The notes under the pieces: model-generated
Told to the model about the DNA's origin: nothing
Database searches by the model: none
What the model saw: only the letters and a program-made list of their open reading frames with translations
Position numbers and translations under genes: made by a program
Source: Aestuariibaculum sediminum
GTDB lineage: Bacteria > Bacteroidota > Bacteroidia > Flavobacteriales > Flavobacteriaceae
Assembly: GCF_014596945.1 (NCBI RefSeq)
Contig: NZ_JACVXB010000002.1
Span: 242,072 to 306,071, forward strand
DNA length: 64,000 bases
Direction of reading: 5' to 3'
Part shown: in pieces, positions 31,644 through 39,727 of the stretch
Layout of the letters: the number at the start of each line of letters is the position of its first letter
Numbering within the stretch: position 1 is the first letter of the stretch

Positions 31644-34169
31644 TTAGTCGTTAAGTTGGTGTTTTTGTGTTAGCTGGTTTTTTCCAATAGAAAGCATATT
31701 TGCAAATAAGCGATAAGCTCCAGATACACCTTCGGGAAATTCTCTAAAAAAACTTAAACCTGTATAAATATAATAGCCTTTACCGTATTTGGCAACAAGC
31801 AAGCTGCCATCTTTTGGTGATTCATCTTTATCGTGCATAGACAAAATGGGCGTAAATGCTTTGTCCCATTTATTTGGAAAATACAAACCTCGCTCTTGGG
31901 TCCAACCTTCAAAATCTTTTGATGTAATTTTATTTGGCGTATTAAGAATTGGGTGGTTAGGTTGCAGAATTGTGACTTTGGCATTTTCATCGGTCACACG
32001 ATCTCTTGAAATCGATAAATCGTAAGGCGCTAAATGGTCTGTTTTAAGCCCACGATTGGTGTTATATTGAACAATCATATTGCCACCAGATTCAACAAAA
32101 TCAAATAAAATTTGTTGTTTAAACTTTAATTCATCTATAGTGTTGTAGGCCCTAATACCCACCACAACAGCATCAAAGCGTTTAAGGGTTTCGGCGTTTA
32201 AATCATCAGGGGAAATGGTTTGCACTTGGTAACCAATTTGCTCTAAACTTTCAGGAACTACATCTCCGGCACCAGCAATATAAGCAATGTTATTGCCTTG
32301 TTTTTTTATATCTAATCTTACTACTTTACTTTCGCTAGGTAATAAAACAGTTTGATAGGGAATATGATCGTAATCTATTTCTATAAGTTCTTTGGTATAA
32401 CTATTGTCTCCCACATGAATTATAGGGCTAATATAACCTTCAGATTGATTTTTTGGAGGTGTAATAGTGAACGTTAAGGTTTGTTCTTCACCTTTATTGG
32501 CGATATTAAAATTTTGTTTTTCTGGGTAAATATTCCAGTTCTCAGGGTGACAAATTTCGGCTGTTCCAATTAGATTTTCATGACCCGCTTTTACAATAAG
32601 GTTGATACGATGCTCCTCACCATTGTTAAAGATAATGACCTTCTCTGAGATTTTTGCCGAAGCTTCTGGTATGATTTCAAAAGGACGATATAATTCACCT
32701 TTATCTGGTTCGGAATAGCGGTAAATAACTGGTTTTTTTATAGTTAAAGGTGTGTTGTTTATTTTTAAGTTGAAGTTTATAAAAACACTTCTTGGGGTTT
32801 CTGGAAGACCTATTATAGTTTGGTCTTCAACGGTATACATACCTAAAGTTCCCTTTTTTTCTAACCAATATGGTGTTGTATAGTCATGATTCGCATGGAT
32901 TCTAAATTCGGTTTGAAATTTTTTTGAATCATTTTCTGTTAATTCTATATGTTTTGAAATCGATACGCCATCACTTTGTGAAATTGATTCCAGAATAATG
33001 TCTTGTTCGCTTCTATTTAAGGCTTCAATATTTATGTTAATTTTTGAATTAGGCGTACTTGTTGGTGATTCGGCTGAAGCTTCTAAGTAAAGTCCAGTAC
33101 ACATTGCTATAATATTTTTTATTTCTTTCGTCTTTTGATTTTTCCAGTGTTCGTTATCTATATCTTGAAGTAATTCGTAAGCTTTTAACAGGTCTGGTAT
33201 ATGAGTTGCAGGGTTAGTGAAGTTGAAGTTGTTTTCAACAGCATATAAAATATTACCGATTGCTTTTCCGCCTTTAATTCGACTCCAAGACGTGTCGATA
33301 CCATCGAAAACGTCTGTTTTATCATGAATAGGTTCACCTTTTAGAAATTCTATGTATTCATTTTGCGAACCACGCTGATGCATTCTACCAAACCCCTGAC
33401 ACAAGTGCTGGCTACTGGCAATGGACGCAATTTCATTATTTGACAAACCTTTTAGTGGGTAATAAACACCAATATCGAAACTTAACATGTTATTTTTATC
33501 GGCTTTATCAAAGGCATCTTGGCTTCCGTAAAACCACCAGTTCGTATTAAAAAATAAACGTTTAGGTTGCCAGGTATTTGTAGTATTTAATTGCTCAGGA
33601 AATGCCGATTTGTCGTTAGCTAAATCAAAAGCTTCAAAACTCAACATTGCAGAACCAGTATGATGGCCGTGAGTTGTACCCGGAGTCCTGTGATCAAATC
33701 GATTAATAATTATATCTGGTTGAAATTGGCGTATCGCATAAACCACATCGCTGAGTACTTGTTCTTTATCCCAAATGTCTAAAGTTTCATCGGGATGCTT
33801 AGAATACCCAAAATCGTTTGCTCTTGTAAATTGTTGCTCACCACCATCAATACGTCGTGCGGCTAATAATTCTTGTGTTCGAATAACGCCTAACAGTTCT
33901 CTTATTTCCGGACCAATTAAGTTTTGTCCACCATCGCCACGGGTTAAGGACAAATATGCGGTTCTCGCTTTTACATGATTAGACATGTATGAGATGAGAC
34001 GCGTATTTTCGTCGTCGGGATGTGCTGCAACATATAATACAGAGCCTAAAAAGTTTAGTTTTTGTATCGATTCGAAAATTTCAGAAGAAGCAGGTGTTTT
34101 GGGCTTTTGTGCCTGACTTATAGAAAATGAAAATATTAATAAAAGAACAAATAGGAAGTTTTTTTGCAT
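31644..34169 (-). CDS. Exported PIG-L (LmbE-like) family deacetylase
   Basis: An 841-aa protein from ATG 34169 with a signal peptide (MQKNFLFVLLLIFSFSISQA). The N-terminal 270 residues are a PIG-L metal-dependent N-deacetylase domain: AAHPDDENTRLISYM with the metal-binding AHPDDE, RGDGGQNLIGPEI, and HGHHTGSAML with further His. The remainder has beta-sandwich-like segments and a C-terminal glutamine-amidotransferase-like region (VVGIRAYNTIDELKFKQQILFDFVESGGNMIVQYN). An in-frame TTG at 34202 lies upstream of the -7 box at 34191-34198, so I rejected it. First gene of an SSS symporter/Gfo-Idh operon; probably deacetylates an amino-sugar conjugate in the periplasm. Confidence 0.9.
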   Translation of the reverse strand: MQKNFLFVLLLIFSFSISQAQKPKTPASSEIFESIQKLNFLGSVLYVAAHPDDENTRLISYMSNHVKARTAYLSLTRGDGGQNLIGPEIRELLGVIRTQELLAARRIDGGEQQFTRANDFGYSKHPDETLDIWDKEQVLSDVVYAIRQFQPDIIINRFDHRTPGTTHGHHTGSAMLSFEAFDLANDKSAFPEQLNTTNTWQPKRLFFNTNWWFYGSQDAFDKADKNNMLSFDIGVYYPLKGLSNNEIASIASSQHLCQGFGRMHQRGSQNEYIEFLKGEPIHDKTDVFDGIDTSWSRIKGGKAIGNILYAVENNFNFTNPATHIPDLLKAYELLQDIDNEHWKNQKTKEIKNIIAMCTGLYLEASAESPTSTPNSKININIEALNRSEQDIILESISQSDGVSISKHIELTENDSKKFQTEFRIHANHDYTTPYWLEKKGTLGMYTVEDQTIIGLPETPRSVFINFNLKINNTPLTIKKPVIYRYSEPDKGELYRPFEIIPEASAKISEKVIIFNNGEEHRINLIVKAGHENLIGTAEICHPENWNIYPEKQNFNIANKGEEQTLTFTITPPKNQSEGYISPIIHVGDNSYTKELIEIDYDHIPYQTVLLPSESKVVRLDIKKQGNNIAYIAGAGDVVPESLEQIGYQVQTISPDDLNAETLKRFDAVVVGIRAYNTIDELKFKQQILFDFVESGGNMIVQYNTNRGLKTDHLAPYDLSISRDRVTDENAKVTILQPNHPILNTPNKITSKDFEGWTQERGLYFPNKWDKAFTPILSMHDKDESPKDGSLLVAKYGKGYYIYTGLSFFREFPEGVSGAYRLFANMLSIGKNQLTQKHQLND

Positions 34170-34190
34170 GGTTGAAATGTTAGCTTGTTT

Positions 34191-34198
34191 CAAATATA
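34191..34198 (-). promoter_or_regulatory. -7 box TATATTTG of the PIG-L operon
   Basis: A perfect minus-strand TATATTTG lies 21 bases before ATG 34169. No TTTG is present 19 bp upstream. It supports the shorter start of the PIG-L gene. Confidence 0.5.
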
Positions 34199-34260
34199 CC
34201 AAACTATATAAGGAAAGGATGTGTCTTTAAAATTTCTTTAACGTTAAATTGAATATGAAT

Positions 34261-35328
34261 TTATAACCATTTTTTACGCTTAAAATAAATAAGCATAGCT
34301 ATAAATAGGACAATCATTACACCCCATAAAATAAAATAAGAGTATTTATAATGTAGTTCAGGAATATAATCGAAATTCATTCCGTAAATACCTGCAATAA
34401 AAGTTAAGGGAATAAATATTGAGGCCATAATGGTTAAGACTTTCATGACTTCATTCATTTTATTACTAATGGTGGTCATGTACATATCCATTAAACTCCA
34501 AATCATTTCTCGGTAAATGTCGATGTTTTCTGTTACTTGAAATAAATGGTCATAAATATCTCGGTAATAGGTTTTTGTGCGTTGCTGAATTAGATTGCTT
34601 TCGTCTTTTTCAATTCGACTTATTACTTCTCGAAGCGGAAAAATAGAACGCCTTACTTTTAGGATTTCTTTCTTTAACTCCTGAATATCTTTAGTAGCTG
34701 TTTCTTCTATGCTTCCTTCAAAAATATCACTTTCTAAGTCTTCAATTTTATAACCCAATGTTTCAATAATGCTAAAATATTCATCAACAATAGCATCCAT
34801 TAAAATGTAAAGCAGGTAATCCGACTGCATAGTTCGTACTCGGCCTTTACCTTGTCTTATGCGATCTCGAACAGCACCAAATACATCGCCTTCAGATTCC
34901 TGAAAGGACAATACGTAATTAGGCCCCAAAATAAAACTTACCTGTTCGTTAATAATATTTTCATCAGCATCATGATACAACATTTTGAGAACGACAAATA
35001 AATAATCTTCATATTCATCAATTTTCGGACGTTGTGAAATACTAACTAAATCTTCAATAACCAAGGGGTGAAGATTGAAATGAATTCCTAACTTTTCAAT
35101 TTCGGTAACATGGTTAAGACCATTAACATTTATCCATGAAACGCAATCGGTGAGTTTAAAATCGAAAACCTCTTCAATACTGTTTAGTTCTTTTTCAATA
35201 TACTCTTCCGGAGTGTAATCGAAAACTTCTAAAAATAGTTTTTTATCCGATTTTTCACCCGTGTAAATAACACTTCCGGGCGCTAATCCAGATTTTTTTT
35301 GATGCTTTTTTGTTCTTTTCTTAGCCAT
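34261..35328 (-). CDS. corA: CorA-type Mg2+/Co2+ transporter
   Basis: A 355-aa metal-ion channel: a large cytoplasmic N-terminal domain (WINVNGLNHVTEIEKLGIHFNLHPLVIEDL), a long coiled stalk helix, and two C-terminal membrane helices with the signature Gly316-Met317-Asn318 (YGMNFDYIPEL) that forms the selectivity filter. Pentameric CorA mediates Mg2+ uptake. It ends in a basic KRKKWL tail. It follows the small MscS-like gene with a 20-bp gap on the same strand, so the two probably form one ion-homeostasis transcript. Confidence 0.95.
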   Translation of the reverse strand: MAKKRTKKHQKKSGLAPGSVIYTGEKSDKKLFLEVFDYTPEEYIEKELNSIEEVFDFKLTDCVSWINVNGLNHVTEIEKLGIHFNLHPLVIEDLVSISQRPKIDEYEDYLFVVLKMLYHDADENIINEQVSFILGPNYVLSFQESEGDVFGAVRDRIRQGKGRVRTMQSDYLLYILMDAIVDEYFSIIETLGYKIEDLESDIFEGSIEETATKDIQELKKEILKVRRSIFPLREVISRIEKDESNLIQQRTKTYYRDIYDHLFQVTENIDIYREMIWSLMDMYMTTISNKMNEVMKVLTIMASIFIPLTFIAGIYGMNFDYIPELHYKYSYFILWGVMIVLFIAMLIYFKRKKWL

Positions 35329-35348
35329 GTTATAAATATATAGAATAT

Positions 35349-35888
35349 TTATTCAGTATGGGCTTCATCATTAATGGCGTCTTTTTTAATTAAAGTTACC
35401 GCTTTTTGAAGCATTAAATTGTTAGGGTAGGTTACCAAATCGCCGTTATCTAATTTTAAATGCAATTGAAAGGCGGTAATATCCTCAATAATGCCTTCAA
35501 TGGGGAAATCGCTGTCGTGAATTTTTATTTTGTCACCAACTTTATGCGGAAAATTGAAAAACATAATAACACCAGAAGTAATATTGCTTAAAATGGACCA
35601 TACGGCAACAAATCCAATTCCAATAACTGCAAAAACAGATGAAAATATAACCGCTAAATCTTTAAAGTTTGTACCAAATATGGATGCTACAAGAACCAAG
35701 GCGATACCTGTTAAGCCGATATTGACATACTTTCTTATGAGTCTAATGCGCGCATCATTAAAGCCGCTTTTCTTCGCAATTTTGGTAATGGCGAAGTTTA
35801 AAAAATAGTGAAAAATGAAAAGCAGAATTAATGCAATTCCTGAAATGATTAATTTGCTTTTGTTGTCGTTAAAAAAATCTAATACCAT
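35349..35888 (-). CDS. Small MscS-family mechanosensitive channel
   Basis: A 179-aa protein, shorter than E. coli MscS (286 aa). It has a first membrane helix (LIISGIALILLFIFHYFL), two more helices including the pore-like AVIGIGFVAVWSILSNITSGVIMFF, and a short beta domain (FPHKVGDKIKIHDSDFPIEGIIEDITAFQLHLKLDNGDLVTYPNNLML). The C-terminal alpha/beta vestibule domain is missing, as in other minimal MscS members of Bacteroidota. It is expected to release solutes on osmotic downshock. It precedes corA by 20 bp. Confidence 0.9.
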   Translation of the reverse strand: MVLDFFNDNKSKLIISGIALILLFIFHYFLNFAITKIAKKSGFNDARIRLIRKYVNIGLTGIALVLVASIFGTNFKDLAVIFSSVFAVIGIGFVAVWSILSNITSGVIMFFNFPHKVGDKIKIHDSDFPIEGIIEDITAFQLHLKLDNGDLVTYPNNLMLQKAVTLIKKDAINDEAHTE

Positions 35889-35948
35889 AGTATATATTTT
35901 TAGTAGTTGAACATGTTATTAATTTGCTTAAACTTTGTTTTAGAATAT

Positions 35949-36542
35949 TTAAGCGTCATCAACAATATGATTCAATGTCTTATATACAATGTGTGTTGGT
36001 AAACCCATAACATTAAAATATGAGCCTTTTAATTCGATAACACCAATTTGACCAATCCATTCCTGAATTCCATATGCGCCTGCTTTGTCAAAAGGTTTAC
36101 AGGTTTTAATGTAATACCAAATTTCATCGTCGGTTAATTCTTTAAAAGTAACATCGGTAATGTTGTGTATCGTTTTTTCAAACGTTTTGGTTGTAAAACA
36201 AACCGATGTAATAACCTGATGCGTTTTGTGGCTTAACGATTTTAAAATGGTGTAAGCTTTTTTTTCATCCTGCGGTTTTCCTAAAGCTTTATTGTCGTGC
36301 CATACAATGGTGTCACTGGTTATTAAAATATCGTTGTTCTTTAATTCTTCCTTATAAGGCAAAGCCTTTAACTGTGCTAGGTAATTAGAAATTTCGAAAT
36401 GTCTTAATCGCGTCGGGTATTCTTCCTTAACCGGTTTTAGTCTAATTTCGAAGTCGAGCCCCAAATTTTTAAAAAATTCCTGACGTCTTGGAGAGCCTGA
36501 GGCTAATATAATGTGATGGTTTTTAAGTTTTTCTTTTAACAT
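35949..36542 (-). CDS. maf: Maf-like nucleotide pyrophosphatase
   Basis: A 197-aa Maf/Ham1-superfamily protein starting with the signature ILASGSPRRQEFFKNLGLDFEI. It has ITSDTIVWHDNKALGKPQDEKKAY in the middle and DKAGAYGIQEWIGQIGVIELKGSYFNVMGLP near the C-terminus. Family enzymes hydrolyse non-canonical nucleoside triphosphates such as dTTP/UTP or modified pyrimidines and are linked to septum control. Length is typical. It follows the UbiA-type gene with an 84-bp gap on the same strand, in a run with kdsC and DUF2520. Confidence 0.94.
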   Translation of the reverse strand: MLKEKLKNHHIILASGSPRRQEFFKNLGLDFEIRLKPVKEEYPTRLRHFEISNYLAQLKALPYKEELKNNDILITSDTIVWHDNKALGKPQDEKKAYTILKSLSHKTHQVITSVCFTTKTFEKTIHNITDVTFKELTDDEIWYYIKTCKPFDKAGAYGIQEWIGQIGVIELKGSYFNVMGLPTHIVYKTLNHIVDDA

Positions 36543-36626
36543 TTTTAATTTAAAACAACTACGATATCTTTGAAAGTAATGTACTTACTTGTTGCGAAGC
36601 AGATAAGCCATATTTCATATTTATTA

Positions 36627-37544
36627 TTACTTAGCCAGTAAAATATACTTGTATAAAAGTAAGGAAAGCATTCCGAAAAGCATAATTATTTTAAAACTAC
36701 TGCTTACCTGGTGATAGTCAGTGTTGCTTTCTGCATTAAATAGTTTGAGTGTATTGTATATTAAAGGACCTATGATAAGCGCAATGAAATAAATATTGGC
36801 AATTACTGATTTGTATAAGTTTTGAAAAACATAAAAAAATAAAGTTACAGTAAAAGCAAGACTTAAAATAATGACAATGTTTTTTGTTGTTTTTCTGCCT
36901 AAAACTATCGGGAGTGTTTTCATTTTAGCTTCTCGATCGCCCTGTTCATCTTCTATATCTTTTACGATTTCACGTAATAAATTAATAACAAAAGCAAAAC
37001 CCACATATTTAAAAATAATTTTAAAAATGACTAATTGAATATTTTGATTTTCGGGAGTGATTACCGGAATTAATTCAAACACCCCTACAATTAAAATACT
37101 ACATGAAACTAATGAAGAAATAACGAGATTCCCTATAAGTGCCAATTGTTTGAGATAGGTCGCATAAATATAAAGTAATGCCGAAATGATTACGAAAATA
37201 CCCAGGAATGCATTGCGATTAACGCTGGCAGCAAGATAGTAACCCAGACCTACACCTGTAACATTTAAAATAATGAATAAATTGTAAGCTGTTTTCTCCG
37301 AAATGGATTTACCAATTAAAACTTTATTTGGTTTGTTAATAGTATCTGTTTCTACATCACAAATATCGTTAATAATATTACCTGCTGCTGCAATACATAA
37401 GGTTGAAACTATTAATACGGTAATACCTGTTACATCTAAACTTGTAGCAACGCCAAAAGGATCTAAAAAAGCATATTTTATCAATAATTGTGTGATAACA
37501 ATCATAATTAAATTTTGCCATCTTATGAGTTTTAAATACTTCAA
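36627..37544 (-). CDS. UbiA-family prenyltransferase (GGGP synthase-like second step)
   Basis: A 305-aa integral membrane prenyltransferase with about eight helices. The two Asp-rich motifs are NDICDVETDTINKPNK and DIEDEQGDREAKMKTLP, binding the diphosphate through Mg2+. In Bacteroidota close relatives are annotated as geranylgeranylglycerol-phosphate geranylgeranyltransferase, but menaquinone- or heme-type prenyl transfer cannot be excluded by eye. It is preceded by a small TTG-start membrane protein (12-bp gap) and followed by maf. Confidence 0.9.
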   Translation of the reverse strand: MKYLKLIRWQNLIMIVITQLLIKYAFLDPFGVATSLDVTGITVLIVSTLCIAAAGNIINDICDVETDTINKPNKVLIGKSISEKTAYNLFIILNVTGVGLGYYLAASVNRNAFLGIFVIISALLYIYATYLKQLALIGNLVISSLVSCSILIVGVFELIPVITPENQNIQLVIFKIIFKYVGFAFVINLLREIVKDIEDEQGDREAKMKTLPIVLGRKTTKNIVIILSLAFTVTLFFYVFQNLYKSVIANIYFIALIIGPLIYNTLKLFNAESNTDYHQVSSSFKIIMLFGMLSLLLYKYILLAK

Positions 37545-37556
37545 AAAAATGTTGAT

Positions 37557-37874
37557 TTAAATATTGGCCATAAATTGGTCAATAAGAAGTTTTATAAATA
37601 AAATTGCAGCAGTAAAGAATATTATAAAAAGAATGAAGATTTTTATTTTTTGTTGCTTCGCAGCTCTTCTTATGTTTTTTTTAATTAGTTCTTTATCTGC
37701 TTGGGTTAAATTTTGGTGTTTAAAATGCAGTTGAACATGAGCATGCGCCTCGGAATTAAGTTTATCTTTTAAAACCGAAAAGGGAATGGTTGTCTTTTGG
37801 TTGAAAACTTTTTGGTTATTTCCAAAACCTATGTAACCAAAGTTATTAGCAATCCGTCTTCTTACTCGATTCAA
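37557..37874 (-). CDS. Small basic protein with C-terminal membrane anchor
   Basis: A 105-aa protein. The first codon is TTG at 37872-37874; the only nearby ATG runs into a stop after three codons and no in-frame ATG exists before the C-terminus. The N-terminal half is basic and polar, and the last 30 residues contain one hydrophobic helix (IKIFILFIIFFTAAILFIKL). I recognise no family. It lies 12 bp before the UbiA gene and 20 bp after kdsC, so it is part of that operon. Function unknown. Confidence 0.7.
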   Translation of the reverse strand: MNRVRRRIANNFGYIGFGNNQKVFNQKTTIPFSVLKDKLNSEAHAHVQLHFKHQNLTQADKELIKKNIRRAAKQQKIKIFILFIIFFTAAILFIKLLIDQFMANI

Positions 37875-37894
37875 TTATACATTGTTTTAATTTT

Positions 37895-38404
37895 TTAAAA
37901 TTCCCATTTACCTTGTACTTTAAGAACTTGTTCAATAACATCACGAACGGCACCTTCGCCTCCTTTTTTGTGTGAAATGTACTTTGATACACTTTTTATT
38001 TCAGGTACTGCATCTTGCGGGCAGCTAGGCAAACCAACCCGTTTCATAACAGCGTGGTCTGGAATATCATCTCCCATGTAAAGCACATTTTTAGCTTTAA
38101 TATTGTTTTTAGATATATAGGTTTCAAACTGTTTTGCCTTATTACTAGCACCCAAGTAAACGGGGTTTACACCTAAACCTTCCAGACGTAATTTCACACC
38201 TTCATTTTGTCCAGCCGAAATAATGGCGACGTTGTAACCTGCGTTTACAGCAAATTTCAGGGCATATCCGTCGCGAACGTTCATGGTTCGCAGTAATTCT
38301 CCAGAAGTAGTAATATTCACGTTTCCGTTAGTTAAAACGCCATCAACATCAAAAATGAATGTTGTAATATGTTGTAGGTATTCTTTATAGCTTTTTTCTT
38401 CCAT
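37895..38404 (-). CDS. kdsC: KDO-8-phosphate phosphatase KdsC (HAD-IIIA)
   Basis: A 169-aa HAD phosphatase with the nucleophile motif FIFDVDGVLTNG (Asp19, Asp21), Ser/Thr motif AIISAGQ, Lys in SNKAKQ and the Mg2+ site YMGDDIPDHAVMKRVGLPSCP. The cap-less form with GEGAVRDVIEQVL at the C-terminus fits the tetrameric KdsC family, which releases KDO for lipopolysaccharide. It overlaps the DUF2520 gene by 20 bp. Assignment to KDO rather than another sugar acid (e.g. a nonulosonate) is likely but not certain. Confidence 0.9.
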   Translation of the reverse strand: MEEKSYKEYLQHITTFIFDVDGVLTNGNVNITTSGELLRTMNVRDGYALKFAVNAGYNVAIISAGQNEGVKLRLEGLGVNPVYLGASNKAKQFETYISKNNIKAKNVLYMGDDIPDHAVMKRVGLPSCPQDAVPEIKSVSKYISHKKGGEGAVRDVIEQVLKVQGKWEF

Positions 38405-39152
38405 GGGTATGTTGAATCGATTTGGTTAAAAGATCATATATGTCCTTATGATGCTTATTTGTTAGTAGCTTGGCGTGTTTGTTTAAAGTTTTTTTGTCGT
38501 TTCGTTTTGCCGGGCCTGTTTGGGCAACGTAAGGCGATAATTTCTGTACTTTTTTGGCGGTTTCTAAAATTAAAGGTTTTAATAGATCGAATTCAGCACC
38601 TTCACTTTCAGTTATTTCATGCGCCACACGATATAATTGATTGGTAAAGTTATTGACAAAAACTGCTGCTAAATGCAAAACTTTACGTTGCTCGCTGTTT
38701 ACTTTTTTTGTCGGACTACCAATGGCAATGGCCATCTTTTTTAGAAGGTGATAATCTTCACTCCTTATGGCTTCAATACAAATGGGAACATCGGTGAAAT
38801 TAAGTGTTGCAGATTTGCTGAAACTTTGCAACGGATAAAAAACACCACGATGATTCTTTTTATCCATATCATGAATGTTTACGCTGCCCGAAGTGTGAAC
38901 CACCAATCGGTTTTCAAAAGGGAGTTGTTTCGTTAAAGGTTTTACAGCATCATCACTAACAGCCAAAATATAAATATCGGCTTGTTTTAATTGCGACAAA
39001 TCGTCGGTAATGTAAACTTCATTTTTAAACGAATTTATAGCATCTATGCTTCTGTTGTACCATTGCTTAACCTCAGTTTCCTGAGTTTTACTGAGGGCTT
39101 TATATAAATGTGTGGCTACATTTCCGGCGCCAAGAATTACTACTGAAATCAT
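38385..39152 (-). CDS. Rossmann-like / DUF2520 domain protein
   Basis: A 255-aa protein with an N-terminal NADP-binding Rossmann-like domain (ISVVILGAGNVATHLYKAL) and a C-terminal helical DUF2520 domain (LHLAAVFVNNFTNQLYRVAHEI; TGPAKRNDKKTLNKH). The architecture matches a family related to ketopantoate/6-phosphogluconate-type reductases; the TGPxxRND motif is diagnostic for DUF2520. The substrate is unknown. It is the first gene of the kdsC-UbiA-maf run, with kdsC overlapping its 3' end by 20 bp, and is divergent from the truncated haemoglobin gene. Confidence 0.9.
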   Translation of the reverse strand: MISVVILGAGNVATHLYKALSKTQETEVKQWYNRSIDAINSFKNEVYITDDLSQLKQADIYILAVSDDAVKPLTKQLPFENRLVVHTSGSVNIHDMDKKNHRGVFYPLQSFSKSATLNFTDVPICIEAIRSEDYHLLKKMAIAIGSPTKKVNSEQRKVLHLAAVFVNNFTNQLYRVAHEITESEGAEFDLLKPLILETAKKVQKLSPYVAQTGPAKRNDKKTLNKHAKLLTNKHHKDIYDLLTKSIQHTHGRKKL

Positions 39153-39197
39153 AAGGCAAAAATAGACAATATAAAGTGATTTAAAAACCGAAAACTA

Positions 39198-39205
39198 TAT
39201 CTTTG
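39198..39205 (+). promoter_or_regulatory. -7 box TATCTTTG immediately before the haemoglobin gene
   Basis: TATCTTTG matches TAnnTTTG and ends only 6 bases before ATG 39212, implying a leaderless or nearly leaderless transcript. The TTG at 39203 lies inside the box and is therefore unlikely as a start. Confidence 0.5.
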
Positions 39206-39211
39206 AGTATT

Positions 39212-39604
39212 ATGATTAAAAAAGATATTACCACCAGAGAAGATGTTTTTTTATTAGTGTCATCGTTTTATGCTAAGATTAGAAAAGATAAAGTATTAGG
39301 CCCGTTTTTTAACAATGCAATTAGCGATTGGGATGCTCACCTTGAAAAATTAACGGGTTTTTGGGAATCAAGCTTATTTTTGAAAACCAAATACCTGGGG
39401 AATCCATTAAAAGTTCATGTTAAGGTAGATCAGGAAAACAATAATAGTATTAGCGACGTACATTTTGGTTTGTGGCTAAATTTATGGTACCAAACCATTG
39501 ATGAGTTGTTTGCAGGAGATTATGCAGAGAATGCTAAGCGGCGGGCTAGAAAGATGGGAACTTTTTTGTATATGGAAATATTTAAAGCCAGGCAGGCTAA
39601 CTAA
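39212..39604 (+). CDS. Group III truncated haemoglobin
   Basis: A 130-aa 2-over-2 globin beginning MIKKDITTREDVFLLVSSFYAKIRKDKVLGPFFNN. The proximal heme-ligand His lies in ISDVHFGLWLNLWYQTID, and FWESSLFLKTKYLGNPLKVH matches the E-helix region of group III globins. Such proteins bind O2 or NO and may act in detoxification or redox sensing. It is monocistronic, divergent from DUF2520, and 123 bp before the cytochrome c maturation gene, which it may accompany functionally. Confidence 0.92.
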   Translation: MIKKDITTREDVFLLVSSFYAKIRKDKVLGPFFNNAISDWDAHLEKLTGFWESSLFLKTKYLGNPLKVHVKVDQENNNSISDVHFGLWLNLWYQTIDELFAGDYAENAKRRARKMGTFLYMEIFKARQAN

Positions 39605-39693
39605 TTTTTATTATTGTTTGTAATCGAATATAACATTAGCATATGATTAACAATTCTTTCCATTTTTACAGGCACAAAATAAACTTAAATACT

Positions 39694-39701
39694 TAAATTT
39701 G
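39694..39701 (+). promoter_or_regulatory. -7 box TAAATTTG of the ccsA fusion gene
   Basis: TAAATTTGCAC lies 26 bases upstream of ATG 39728 and matches the -7 consensus with the common trailing GCAC. A TTTG at the expected -33 distance is not seen. Confidence 0.55.
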
Positions 39702-39727
39702 CACGACCTCAAAAAAGGGTTCGTACT

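Noticed and set aside
34170..34202. TTG start for the PIG-L gene
   Set aside because: It lies upstream of the minus-strand -7 box; ATG 34169 gives a clean signal peptide.
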